Assembly: GCA_025506515.1 (NCBI GenBank)
Contig: CM046443.1
Coordinates: forward strand, 21,483,355-21,547,354
From: Flaveria trinervia
Taxonomy: Eukaryota > Streptophyta > Magnoliopsida > Asterales > Asteraceae
Direction of reading: 5' to 3'
Length of the DNA stretch: 64,000 nt
The notes under the pieces were generated by a model, which saw nothing but the letters and a program-made list of their open reading frames with translations, was not told where the DNA came from and did not search any database. Made by a program: the position numbers and the translations under genes. Below are positions 32,864-44,200 of the stretch, piece by piece (the stretch's first letter is position 1; each line of letters starts with the position of its first letter).

Positions 32864-34187
32864 ATGGCCAACCGTCATCACAAAAATGACGCGAACTTTA
32901 CCATGCAGTTACACAGGAAACATTACCAGGTTGCTCTGTTAACCTCTGAGAAAGATCCTCATTTCTCAGAGGTTTGCCGTTTCTTAGCTCTATCAAACTA
33001 CTTCACCTCCCTAACCATTGATCCTCCGATCTATGAGGATCATTTGCTAGAATTCTAGAAGACCTTCCAAGAGGTCGTAATGGATGGGGAGAAGGCATTG
33101 TCTGCCATAGTGTAGGGGAGAACAGTCTTCATCACTCTGGCCATCATCAACATGCATATTCAGTTAGATGATGAAGAAGGTGAGGTGTTCTTTCCAAAGG
33201 AATCTGTAAATCATTCCTTTGAGCAGATGGGTTATGAGGGAGACTACTCTGTCAAGACCTTCAGGAAAGGGAAGCGCTCATCCCAATGGAAATTCGTGCT
33301 CTATGTGGTTATCCCTAACTTATCAAACAAGCATGGTGGATAGGACTAGATTCCTGAAGATCTCTCCTTCATTGTCCATAGGATGGTTCAAGGGGTCAAG
33401 TTCAGGTATTCTCAGTTTGTTTATACTAACCTACTTGCAAACTTGGACTCCTTAGAGTATTACATGTTCCCTAGATATGTTCAATACATTCTTAACTGTG
33501 AACTGGGCTCATAGTTAAGGGGAACATGTAATATTCTTAAATGGGACATATGAAGTCTAGCATCTTTAAAATCTTAAGAAAGCCTATTTTTGGCTTTTCT
33601 AGGGGTAGAAACAGCCTTGATCCCAAAAATGTTAGAGCTCATTGCTCAAGGTGACAACTTAGCAGCACCAGCTAATGTTGAACCCACACCTTCTACATCC
33701 CAACCACCTCAACAGCCACAAATCACCCTTACCTACCAAAGAAATCCAAATGAACCCCTACTCAGGCTTTTTAGTCTGCGTAAGCCCCTATACACTCACC
33801 CACACAGGAAGAAGTGGACACTGGAGCTCCTACTTCTTCTGAGGAGCAGACCACTCCCATTACTTCAATAATCAGTGCTGAGGTTCCTCATGCTCAGCTT
33901 GATAAGCTCAAAAGCGAAACTGCCTTAAGCCATTACTTTGAGTCTCAACACTCAAGTGATCAACCTTCACGGGACAGTTACCATCTCCAGCCTTTAGATC
34001 TAAACCAACCTTTCCCAAACCTTGATTTCTACACTGATGAAGACTTAGGCTTCAGTGAGTATCATGAATCTCTCTTTTTCCCCTACTCAAAGAGAGATGA
34101 CTACTCCTGAATTCCCTCTATCTAGCCCACATCAGTCAACCCCTACTGAGGTGGACACTCTTGAACCTGTTCATGATGTCCATATGG
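32864..34187 (+). pseudogene. Copia-1 ORF3, N-terminal part
   Basis: ATG 32864 opens MANRHHKNDANFTMQLHRKHY. Recognisable blocks: VCRFLALSNYFTSLTIDPPIY (about 32965-33040), then MHIQLDDEEGEV...FEQMGYEG and SSQWKFVLYVVIPNLSNKHGG (33152-33343), then FRYSQFVYTNLLANLDS...YMFPRYVQYILN (about 33403-33500). A Pro/Ser/Thr/Gln-rich stretch with an acidic end follows to 34187, where Gypsy-2 interrupts. Several stops (TAG near 33056, TAG near 33112, TAG near 33341) break it. I recall similar sequence downstream of RNase H in Asteraceae Copia polyproteins but know no function. No signal peptide or membrane segment is seen, so an envelope role is unlikely. Confidence 0.65.
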
Positions 34188-34192
34188 AAGAG

Positions 34193-36523
34193 TATCACAC
34201 CCCGATCGATAGCGGAATCATCAGGGCGGACGAATGTAAATGATTGTTCATAGCACATGGAACTAATTAAGTTGAAATAATATTAGATATTATTAATCAT
34301 TGAACATTATAATACAAATAAGTCCATACAATACAAAAGCTTCAAACAATGAAATAACATATTTAGTTAAACTAGTTTCAAGTCTTATATGAGCACGAAG
34401 AGAAACCTCAAGTATCAAACCTGAAACATGTTAAAAATAAAAGGTCAACTTTGAAAATTGGTGAGATTTCCATAGTTTTTAATACATAAGTACATAAAAG
34501 ATGGCAATTCATGTCATAGATTAGTAAACAAAGTAACTAGGGATGTAAGACAGAATGTACAATCAAACCTTGACAGTTTTACAAGTCTCAAGCGTGTACA
34601 AGTATATACGATTAGCTAAGTGTACTTGGATCAACCAAGCAGGCTTGTCAAGCCCATAGATCTATGACATCACCAGGCTGGCAATAGTTAATGATTGTAG
34701 ATATAATCGACATTACATGGTAGCTACAAAGATCAACTAACCACAACATACAAGTGAATTGTCATAAGTTTACAAGAATCAAACGAATTTACAAGTGCAA
34801 TGATTATAAAGTAACATGTTTCACCCCAAAGTGTGAAAATATGAAAATAGGGTATAGAAATACTCACATGGAAAACTCACAAGTATAGTGATGGTTGTAG
34901 AGTACATAAGAACACTTGAATCTCAAGAGTCAAAGTTGATGTCCTAAATGATAAAAAAAACAATAACTTGAGGTTGGGATTCGTTACAAGAAATTAGGAC
35001 GTTTAGAGAATGCTAAAAAACGAAAGGTAGATTGAAAAAGGATTATCGCATCAATTTAAGATTTTAGACAGAATGTTTGGTATGTGTTTGAACAGGTTTT
35101 AAAAAAAGAAAACGGTTTCGTAAAATTATAAAAATTTATACTTCATTAGCTCAAAGTCTCCTGGACAACTTTCATTTAGAAAAATTTCTATGAAAAGATC
35201 TTTAAATAGGTCAAACAAGCAGCACAAGACAGAATGTGCTGAAATGCACACTTATCTTATGAAGGCTATTGTTGAGTCATCCGATTGAGTTTGAAGATGT
35301 ATAAACTGTCGTTGAAAAGATAATTCAAAGAAATTAACGTTGAGTCTGATTTTAGTCAAATTAGTTTTGTTATTATCAAATTATGGTCGGTTAAAGTAAA
35401 ATTATATTCTGACAGAATTGTAGTAAGGCACTTATGTACACTTTTAAAATCGTTAAAGCATAAAACAGGTTAGAACATTTTACTATGTCAGTATATGGTA
35501 TATTGGTCTTTATTTGAGTTCTAAAAATATTCTAAGAGTTTGGCATAACCATCATTTAGAATAATAATCTTGTGGAATAACCGAATACGGTGGCATAGCC
35601 GTCCATTTGCAAACGAGATTCTTTGTTTATGGTAGTATATTGTTAGCTTAATTTAGGTATGTTAGTGATTGTTATAAGGTTAGTGATTATTAAAATGTTA
35701 ATGATCAAATGATAATGATTAAAATAAAAAGAGATTTGGTAGAAGAAAGAATAATAGTAAGAACATAAAGTCATTAGAACAATTGGATGTTAGGATGATT
35801 AAAATGTATAATATAAAAGCAATAAAAATCAGTATCAAGAATTCTTGACATTTCTTTTAAAATAAAATTCTTCAAATTAATCATAACCAATAGATAAAAA
35901 AAAGATAGAGAGTGAGATTTTTAGAGAATGATCAAATGAAAGGTAAGGCCTAAGCCTTGCATTTATACTTGAGGTTAGGAGGAGGTTATGAATGATGTTA
36001 ATGGTGATTTATAAGTCTTTTAAAAGGAGGTTATGATTGGAATTTAAAATAAATATAAAATTAAATAATTTAAATAAATAAAAGAATACTTAGAATTTAA
36101 ACTTTTAATTTATTAAAACTTCTTTTCTATTAAATCTTTGTAGACTTTATAAATATAGTAAGAACTTTTAATTTGATTATTTATTTTAATTGAATATTTA
36201 AAATCTTATAACTATTAATAACATTTTATAGACCTTATATATTTGTAAAAATAATGATCTTGTATTTTAATCCTTTATTTAAGTTTTATAATTAAAACTC
36301 ATAAATGACAAATAAACTTCATGAATTTATAAAATTTTATTCTATAAATCATGAAATTACCATGAATTAATTTAATAAATTAAAGTTGAATAAACGGTAT
36401 TACTATTGTTTTTGAAGGATTAAAATAAATTAAATTTCTAACTAACGTATTTGATTTTTCCAAAAACTGACCCAAACGGATTTGGGTTTGGGTTTCTATT
36501 TTCCAAAATGGGCAGATATTACA
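34193..36523 (-). repeat. Gypsy-2 3' LTR
   Basis: On the + strand it runs from TATCACACCCCG to GGCAGATATTACA. It contains about 130 bp (around 36140-36285) that is absent from the other LTR. It is the 3' LTR because the PPT adjoins it at 36524. Confidence 0.9.
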
Positions 36524-37754
36524 GTCTCCCCTACTTTACAAAATTTCGTCCCGAAATTTAATCATGAGAAAATTAATTTCAAGGTTATTTTAAAAGTTAG
36601 ATTTCATTTTGTGTTTGCAAGGGAACTCTTGAGAGCGTTTGATTTCCGATAAGTTTAATTATGATATTTCGCTACGCTTAAGTTTGTTTAATTCTCATAA
36701 TTCATAATTTCAGGTGTTTCTTGACAAAGTGAGCAAAATCATTAACCTAGAATTTTAGTTAATAAACTTTTGTATTTTAGACGGTTCAAGACGATTAAGA
36801 TGATCTTGTCATGAGGGAAACACCAGGTATTAGTATGACAGGAGACTGGACTTAACGAACAAAAGAAATATTTTTAAAAGACTTTTGGATGAGATGTAAA
36901 TTTGTAGATGCTTCTCAAGCAAATAACTTTTACGAGGTTTCTAGATGATCGATTCTTGTTTACTTATGTCTTTGAGATTTCAAAGTTTTATTGGCTTAAA
37001 GTTGATACGAGAATCGTGTTTGTTATGAGTAAGGATTTAATTTAGAATGAGAGCATCATTGTAATAGGTTTTCAGGATAAGTGTGGTTTTGAGGGGAAGG
37101 TGTTTAGAAAGATTTTTAAGGGTCATTAAGAAAATGGGATAATGAATTTTAAGTTTCAGGGGTACAAAATTAATGATAAAACAATTCAAAATAACAAGAT
37201 GTTCCGAGTGTAATGTTCGGTTTACAAACCAAAACATTACGTTGACTTATCAAATATTAGGTCAACTACAACCTTAATGAATAAATGCGTACCTATAAGC
37301 GGACACTCACCCCAAGGGTTCCCAGGTAAGGTAAACGGATCCATCGGTTGATTGGATTTATATGAAAATACCTTTGCTAGACAGAACACCTCGAGATACA
37401 GGCATCCCACTCTTCCAGCGTTACATGTTTCAAGTTATAGGACATAGACTTTGACGAGACTTGAAAACCACGAATAACGATTCAGAGTTTATTTTGAGAA
37501 ACATTTGATTTAGGCTCATAATGCCTTAGAATATGATTTAAGATTTGTCTGTGCATTGATAAGAATCAAAGTATAAGAAGAATCACATAAGGCATATAAT
37601 CATATAATTAAATATAAACATATAAGGCACATAAGATCCTATCTAAGCATATAAAGTACATGAGAGGACTCATGTGTAAGGGTACTTAGTTATAGTCTAG
37701 GTCATTCCATTTCTAATAACCTAATTCTCTACAACCATGGCTCTGATACCAATC
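36524..37754 (-). other. Gypsy-2 internal region without gag-pol
   Basis: 1231 bp. Reading on the minus strand: PBS at the 37751 end, about 1.2 kb of AT-rich sequence without recognisable protein motifs, AATTTCGGGACGAAATTT (about 36540-36557), then a purine tract GTAGGGGAGAC next to the 3' LTR. The 66-codon minus-strand frame at 37037-37237 has no recognisable domain. Confidence 0.85.
37739..37751 (-). promoter_or_regulatory. Gypsy-2 primer binding site
   Basis: The minus strand reads TGGTATCAGAGCCATGG starting at 37751, three bases inside the 5' LTR end. It matches the initiator tRNA-Met 3' end, as in Gypsy-1. Confidence 0.9.
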
Positions 37755-39954
37755 TATCACCCCCAACCGACGGTGGAATCATCAGGGTGGACGAATGTGA
37801 AACGATTATTCATAGCACATGGAACTAATTAAGTTGAAATAATATTAAATATCATTAATCATTGAACATTACAAGACAAATAAGTCCATACAATACAAAA
37901 GCTTCAAACAATGAAATAACATATTTAGTTAAATTAGGTCCAAGTCTTATATGAGCATGAAGAGAAACCTCAAGTATCAAACCTGAAACATGTTAAAAAT
38001 TAAAGGTCAAATTTGAAAGTTGGTGAGATTTCGATAGTTTTCAATACATAAGTATATAAAAGATGGCAATTCATGTCATAGATTAGTAAACAAAGTAACT
38101 AGGGATGTAAGACATAATGCACAATCAAACCTTGACAGTTTTACAAGTCTCAAACATTTACAAGTATATATGATTAGCTAAGTGTACTTGGATCAACCAA
38201 GCAGACTTGTCAGGCCCATAGATCTATGACGTCGCCAGGCTAGCAATAGTTAATGATTGTACATATAATCGACATTACATGGTAGCTACAAAGATCAACT
38301 AACCACAACATACTAGTGAATTGCCATAAGTTTACAAGAATCAAATGAACTTACAAGTGCAATGATTATAAAGTAACATGTTTCACCCTAAAGTGTGAAA
38401 ATATGAAAAGGGGGTATAGAAATACTCACATGGAAAACTCACAAGTATAGTGATGGTTGTAGAGTACATAAGAAAACTTAAATGTCAAGAGTCAAAGGTG
38501 ATGTCCTAAATGATAAAAAGAACAATAACTTGAGGTTGGATTCATTACAATAAATTAGGACGTTTAGAGAATGCTAAAAAACGAAAGGTAGATTGAAAAA
38601 GGATTATTGCATCAATTTTAGATTTTAGACAGAATGTTTGATGTGTGTTTGAACAGGTTTTAGAAATATAAAACGGAATTGTAAAATTATAAAAATTTAT
38701 ACTTGATTATTTCAAAGTCTTCGGGACAACTTTCATTTAGAAACAATTTTATGAAAAGATCTTTAAATAGGTTAAACAACCATCGCAAGACAAATGGTTC
38801 TGAAATGCGCACTTATCTGGTGAAGGCTATTGTTGAGTCGTCCGATTGAGTTTGAAGACGTATAAACTGTCGTTGAAAAGATAATTCAAAGAAATTAACA
38901 TTGGCGTCCGAATTTACTCAAATTTATTTTTATTATGAACAAGTTATGGTTGGTTAAATTAAGATTATATTCTGCCAGAATTGTAGTACGACACTTATGT
39001 GCACTTTTAAAATCGTTAAAGCATGAAACAGGTTAGAACATCTTATTATGTCAATATATGGTATATTGGTCTTCATTTTAGTTATAAAATATTCTAAGAC
39101 TTTGGCATAGCCATCATGTAGAATAATAATCTTGTGGAATAACCGAATGCGGCGGCATAACCGTCCATATGCAAACGTGATTCTTTGTTTATGTTAGTAT
39201 GTTGTTAGATTAATTTAGGTATGTTAGTGATTGTTATAAGGTTAGTGATTATTAAAATGTTAATGATCAATTGATAATGATTAAAATAAAAAGAGATTTG
39301 GTAAAAGAAAGAATAATAGTAAGAACATAAAGTCATGAGAACAATTGGATGTTAGGATGATTAAAATGTATAATATAAAAGCAATAAAAGATGACTTTAG
39401 TATCAAGAATTCTTGACATTTCTTTTAAAATAAAATTCTTCAAATTGATCATAACCAATAGATGAAAGAAAGATATGAGAGTTAGAGTTTTAAATATGAG
39501 CAAATAAAAAGTGAGACCTAAGCCTTGCTTTTATACTTGAGGTTAGGAGGAGATTATGAATGGTGTTAATAGTGATTTATAAGTCTTTTAAAAGGGGGTT
39601 ATGATTGGAATTTGAAATAAATATAAAATTAAATAATTTAAATAAATAAAAGAATGCTTAAAATTTAAACATCAAATTTATTAAAACTTCTTTTCTATTA
39701 AATCTTTGTAGACTTTATAAATAATAAAACTCATAAATGACAAATAAAATTCATGAATTTATAAAATTTTATTCTATAAATCATGAAATTACCCTTAATT
39801 AATTTAATAAATTAAAGTTGAATAAACGGTATTATTATTGTTTTTGAAGGATTAAAATAAATTAAATTTCTAACTAACGTATTTGATTTTTCCAAAAATT
39901 GATCCAAACGGATTTGGGTTGGGTTTCTATTTTCCAAAATGGGCAGATATTACA
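37755..39954 (-). repeat. Gypsy-2 5' LTR
   Basis: 2200 bp from TATCACCCCCAACC to GCAGATATTACA on the + strand, followed by AAGAG. It lacks about 130 bp near 39722 relative to the other LTR; the join AAATAATAAAACTC fits a deletion between short AT-rich repeats. LTR divergence of several percent makes this insertion older than Gypsy-1 and Copia-2. Confidence 0.9.
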
Positions 39955-39959
39955 AAGAG

Positions 39960-40022
39960 GCTCTCACTATTGAAAGTGATTCCATCATTAAGACCTCAAC
40001 CATGGCAACTCAACCTATTGAC
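39960..40022 (+). pseudogene. Copia-1 ORF3, short middle piece
   Basis: 63 bp of Copia-1 ORF3 trapped between Gypsy-2 and Copia-2 with their target duplications (AAGAG before, ATCTC after). It encodes a Ser/Thr-rich run (LTIESDSIIKTS) in the same low-complexity part of ORF3. Joining is inferred from the target duplications on each side. Confidence 0.7.
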
Positions 40023-40027
40023 ATCTC

Positions 40028-40738
40028 TGTTCGGACCTGGTATTTGACCGAAATACCTGATGATTAACGTGTAAACCAGATCAAATAGTGCGGAATCCTA
40101 TTTGATTGGCGATCCAATCAGTGAGAACACACGAAGAATCAATCAAGGATTGAAACTAACGTTAGAAATCGATAGGGAATCGATCTAATGTGTTCTATGA
40201 ACTTGGAGAACGATTTGGAAGGTTTCTGGACGGCTAGGGTTCGTCTGGAATCGTAATTGATCGAGAGTTTTGTTTTTCACGAATTGAGTTGTATTTATAG
40301 GTTGGCACTATTCAATCGTGCGACTGAACCATTAGTCTGGTTTAGTCGTGCGATTGAACCATGCGGTTGATTCATTCGTACGACTGAGTGTTCAGTCGTG
40401 CGACTGAGCCAATCTTATGTTACAGTCGTACGACTGATCCAGTCTCCTGGTTCAGTCGTGCGACTGAGTCAATCGTGTGAAGTTCTTCATGCTTATGGTT
40501 CATTCGCATGAGCCATTCACATGGGAACTTCATTAAGTTAAGTTTGAATGTTTTAGTTAATTAATATAACATAATGTGCAACCATTCAAATAATCATAAA
40601 CCCAATCGATTCAGTCACGACTCATTAGTGAACTATTAAACATTATAATGAACAGACTATCAATATCATTTCATTAATCATACCAAACAAGATCTATTAC
40701 ATCACATATCATGATCTAGGGACATACATGTATCAACA
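40028..40738 (-). repeat. Copia-2 3' LTR
   Basis: + strand ends TGTTCGGACC and TGTATCAACA. On the minus strand a motif array (about 40520-40310) is followed immediately by a TATA box CTATAAATAC (40291-40300). It contains the perfect palindrome CAGTCGTACGACTG (40423-40436) and near-palindromes such as TCAGTCGTGCGACTGA (40392-40407). Confidence 0.96.
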
Positions 40739-40755
40739 AACTCCCCCTTGGACCT
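40739..40755 (-). promoter_or_regulatory. Copia-2 polypurine tract
   Basis: The minus strand reads AGGTCCAAGGGGGAGTT directly before the 3' LTR. The same GGGGGAGTT tract precedes the Copia-1 3' LTR. Confidence 0.93.
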
Positions 40756-40763
40756 AGATCTCT

Positions 40764-41621
40764 CTAATGTCTTGTTTTCTTCATTACCTCCTCATATTTC
40801 TTGTACTTGTCCTCTTGTGTGACTCCTGCGTGAATATCAAACGCGAAGCAAAGTCGTATAACATTTTGGAACTGGAGTGCTTGTACAATGTCTTGTGTGT
40901 CATAGAACAGTAGCCACTTGTATAATGTATAGACATCATTACCAGTCAAGTTGGTTAGCCACATTGGGTCGAATACCCTGATGGTATCCATTTGGCCCTC
41001 TTTATCCAAACCTATGACAGCTTCAGCAGTTCTCCAATCATAGTACCACCATTTGAAGTGTGGAGTGAACACCTGTGGCATTTCCCTGAGAGGGATTCTT
41101 GACATAGTGCGCGGAGGACTCCACTTCAACACAATCTTTGGTTTTCCAGTGATGGCATCCATCTCAGACCTTCTAATATACCTTGTAGGTTGTTGAGGTC
41201 TGAAGTTAATCCACCTGGTGTGGTACTCTTTCTTTAGGGCAACCTCAAACCAGCCTGACATCTTTCTCGTGTCAGCATACAACAGCTTCAATTTGGCCAG
41301 CTGGTTGAGCTCAAAACCTGGTAGAGTCTTTAGATCATGTGGAAATCTAAAGTACTCTATGCCCTTCTCCCTCTTAACGGCATAAACGTTAAGATCATCA
41401 AAATATGCCCATGCTATAATCCTGCCTGACACCGTAAGATGTTTCTTGACGCTGTAGAACTTGGTGTATGCATCCCTCTTCGGTGCAGCACGTTGGGCTC
41501 TAACTTCTTTAAAACATTCAGCCCACTCAGCCTTTCGAATGTCTACGTCATCATTTGAGGCTTGGGCGGTTCCTTCGGTCTTTCCTGTTTCCTGCTCCAT
41601 CTTGTCTAGTACCTCAAACAT
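40764..41621 (-). CDS. Copia-2 ORF3, C-terminal block (285 codons, open)
   Basis: Open frame of 285 codons reading MFEVLDKMEQETGKTE at its start; it is probably the C-terminal part of a longer ORF3 product rather than an independent gene, because related sequence precedes it in shifted frames. It has an acidic/Ala-rich lead, then SGRIIAWAYFDDLNVYAVKR, KGIEYFRFPHDLKTLP, MSGWFEVALKKEYHTRW and HFKWWYYDWRTAEAVIGLDK, ending in a basic tail. Aromatic residues (Trp, Tyr, Phe) are unusually frequent. IEY....DL..LP matches Copia-1 ORF3 near 56435-56500. No signal peptide or membrane segment. Function unknown. Confidence 0.7.
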   Translation of the reverse strand: MFEVLDKMEQETGKTEGTAQASNDDVDIRKAEWAECFKEVRAQRAAPKRDAYTKFYSVKKHLTVSGRIIAWAYFDDLNVYAVKREKGIEYFRFPHDLKTLPGFELNQLAKLKLLYADTRKMSGWFEVALKKEYHTRWINFRPQQPTRYIRRSEMDAITGKPKIVLKWSPPRTMSRIPLREMPQVFTPHFKWWYYDWRTAEAVIGLDKEGQMDTIRVFDPMWLTNLTGNDVYTLYKWLLFYDTQDIVQALQFQNVIRLCFAFDIHAGVTQEDKYKKYEEVMKKTRH

Positions 41622-41639
41622 ATCACTGACTAGGACTCA

Positions 41640-43630
41640 CCCAGATTGGGGACCACATTACCCTCGTTGTCAGCGTACTGAAGGTACTCTTCAGCAGCAA
41701 TATCTTCAACCTCAACTTCATAAACGTCATTTAGTTCTTTGTCACTGGTTGAATCAACTGTTGGAGCATCCTTGACAATTTCATCAGGATTGAGTCTGAA
41801 CATCTCTGCCAGTTACTCGTTAGATAGGTCGTGAATTATTTCACCTTCTTCAGGGGTATAACTCACTGACCTTCTGACAATCCCTTGCAGATCAAGAATC
41901 ATTATGACTTGAGACTTGACCTGTTGAAGGGGAGCAATATCAAACTCATCTCTGTGGTACTTTGGATCTGTTTGATTTACACATTTCACACTCAAATCAT
42001 TAGTAATTTATCAAACAAAATGCATTAACTTAATATAAACATTTAGTACATGGTTTTTTTTTCATTACAGAATACAAAAGTAAATAAATACATAAACATC
42101 TTCTATTTACTTTGATCCTGAGTACTCGGCTCTTCATGTGAAGGTGCAGAAGCAGAAGCTGACTGATCTTGTCTGTTCTTTGTTCTCTTCTCTTGCCCTG
42201 GCGCTGAGACAGATTCAGCTGCTTCACCTTCTTCAGTGTCTTCACCTTCACACCATTCTTTGGTTTTCTCTTCAACAGTATCACTCTCATTATCATCATC
42301 GTCTTCATCATCTTCATTATCATCATCATTTCCGTCCCCATCCTTATCTTTAAAGGTCCTACTTTGATCCTTTCATTTTAGCAAAATGGTCCTCTTAGCT
42401 TTTTCCAACTCCTCTATTTGCTTACTTGCTGCAACACTTTGAGCTTGGAGTTGTTCATCTGGGTGCTCTGAGCAGCCAATTGCTGGGCCTGCTCCTCAAT
42501 TACTCGATCCTGCTCTGCAATTTTCTGCGATTGTGCAGCAGTCAGGTCAGTCAGCTGGCGGATCTGAGTTGTCTTTTCCTCATCAGCCGCCAGCAATCGC
42601 AACACCATTCTGTTAACGCCGACAACTGTTCATCTACCCTGATTGGAGGTAGAGGAGATCTATAAGTGTGTGAGGGATAGGCTGAGGGCTCGGTTTGGTG
42701 GCTAGTGGTGGTGGTGGTGGTGGTAAATATCGGGTCAGGTCGGGATGATAGTGGTGGTGAGTGTGGGGTGAATGATGTAGTGGTGGCTGGGGTCTGTCTT
42801 GTGGTGGTCGTTCTGGTGGTGTCTGCGGTTGCAGTGGGGGAAGGTATGGTGGTGGATGGTGTGTCTGAAGAGATGGTAGTGTGTGGAAGTATGGTGGATG
42901 TGGGGAAGGTATGGTGGATGTGGTGGATGTGGTAGTGATAAAGGTTACCCTACGCTTCTTCTTAGGTTCTACCCATGGGGTTGAGCCATCCGTTTTCTCT
43001 TGTTCCCTTCGAGGTGGATGCTCCCCCTCCAATCCGCCTGAGGACCCTGGAGCATAAGTTGGGTCAGTTTCTGTATCTCCGGAGCCTCTTGGTTGTTCAC
43101 CAACACCCTTAACCCATGTTCTGTGGGAACAACTTTCCTTCCCACAGTTCGGGTAAGTGGCTCCTCATCCGATTCATCCTCATCCTCCTTGTTAAGAACA
43201 AAATCTTGATGAAATCCCGCTGACTCAGTTACTTCAGCAGATGAGACAGACATAGAGGGAACAGAATCAACACAGTGCCTCTGGGTGGAATAGCAGCATC
43301 CCCACTGTCATCCTCATCTGAGTCAAGAGTGGGTAGGGCTATCTGTTCCACCTCAGAGTCACTGTCCTCGTGACGCCACTTCCTCCTTTCTGCACTACAT
43401 AGTCTCTCTGGCAAGATGACCGAACAACCTCCTGACCGGAGGCTTCACTGGCTTTCCCCGGTATACTTTCATCCTTCCCAGGGTGGTGTCATCCATTACC
43501 TCGATACCACCGAATCCTCCTGTTCTTTTGGCAGGAAAGGAAGCTTCTGATCTCTTATCATTTGCATAAACCGTGGGCACATACAGAAGGCTTCCTTTCC
43601 TTTCCCCTCGATGTTCTCCACCAGATAGGT
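41640..43630 (-). pseudogene. Copia-2 ORF3, middle: acidic, Pro/His-rich and coiled-coil parts
   Basis: In minus-strand order: a link with GRMKVYRGKPVKPPVRRL (about 43480-43430), acidic stretches (DSDSEVEQIALPTLDSDEDD near 43370-43305), a nuclear-localisation-like PKKKRRVTF (near 42960), a Pro/His-rich run (about 42930-42660), a coiled coil (SQKIAEQDRVIEEQAQQLAA, about 42530-42460), then an Asp/Asn/Glu-rich and a Lys-rich section (42340-42030) and a linker to the C-terminal block. Frame changes occur between most parts. The charge pattern and basic cluster suggest a nuclear or nucleic-acid-associated protein, not an envelope; that is inference. Confidence 0.6.
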
Positions 43631-44172
43631 GAAGATCATCTTAGAGAAGCTGAACGATGGCTTAGCACCAACGCAACGTATGCGTTTTGCATCTGATCCG
43701 ATAGCTCATCAAACCCACCTTTTCTTGAAGCCATGCACTTGAGCAGCACGTGTGCAAGGTACTTAAACTGAGGACAGAGGTTACTCTTGTTAAGTACCCC
43801 TGAATTGATGTCCCCAGAGTATTTGGCTCTGAGAAAACATCCTCTGACAGTGAGGGGGTGTAGACGGGTTGGGCAGTCACCGTCATCCCCCATTGAAGTA
43901 CAATCCTTAGTCTTCCTCAGAAACTGTAATATCCTCGCCAAATATGGAGCTTCTTGTGCAGTGAGGTTCCGATGATCTATCAACTGTAGCGCCTTCCCAG
44001 AAGGCTTGTGAATGGATCGGTATGGGGTGCAAGGGGTAGAGATGGCATGCGCAATCCAAGATCTCAATAGAAACTTGATCATGCCAGAGAATTCTGCTGC
44101 AACATTTCTGGATGTTAAGTCCAGATGGGCACATATATTATGCTTTGTGCTCATAGTCCATCTACTCGCCAT
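43570..44172 (-). pseudogene. Copia-2 ORF3, N-terminal block
   Basis: ATG 44172 opens MASRWTMSTKHNICAHLDL, with AQEAPYLARILQFL and PQFKYLAHVLLKCMASRKGG. At about 43650 a one-base shift moves the frame, which goes on with FSKMIFTYLVENIEGKGKEA and CMCPRFMQMIRD. The PQ(F/W)K(Y/F) block and the FS..(I/V)(F/Y)..L..N......PR(F/Y).Q.I block align in order and spacing with Copia-1 ORF3 at 33290-33500. AG directly precedes the ATG with a TACTAAT motif upstream, see the acceptor entry. Confidence 0.68.
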
Positions 44173-44200
44173 CTGTTACACAAAGATAGTAACATTAGTA
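44173..44200 (-). promoter_or_regulatory. Splice-acceptor-like sequence at ORF3 start (Copia-2)
   Basis: On the minus strand TACTAATGTTACTATCTTTG is followed by TGTAACAG and then ATGG, so AG (44174-44173) abuts the ORF3 start codon. A possible donor AAG|GTACA lies at 44756/44755. Together they could define a 5'-leader intron of about 580 nt. Prediction from sequence only. Confidence 0.4.

Larger units (their letters stand above)
34193..39954 (-). mobile_element. Gypsy-2: non-autonomous LTR element
   Basis: 5762 bp flanked by AAGAG on both sides (34188-34192 and 39955-39959). LTRs of 2331 and 2200 bp enclose only 1231 bp. On the minus strand the LTR starts TGTAATATCTGCCC and ends GGGGGTGATA. 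The PBS and PPT match Gypsy-type elements, and AATTTCGGGACGAAATT precedes the PPT as in Gypsy-1. There is no gag or pol. It is a large non-autonomous derivative that must have used proteins from a related full element. Inserted into Copia-1 ORF3. Confidence 0.92.

Noticed and set aside
40764..41621. Captured host gene encoding an envelope protein
   Set aside because: No signal peptide, cleavage site or membrane helix; the block has a counterpart in Copia-1, so it is an element gene.
42705..42935. Val/Gly-rich + strand frame in Copia-2
   Set aside because: Antisense of the Pro/His-rich part of ORF3; low-complexity artefact.
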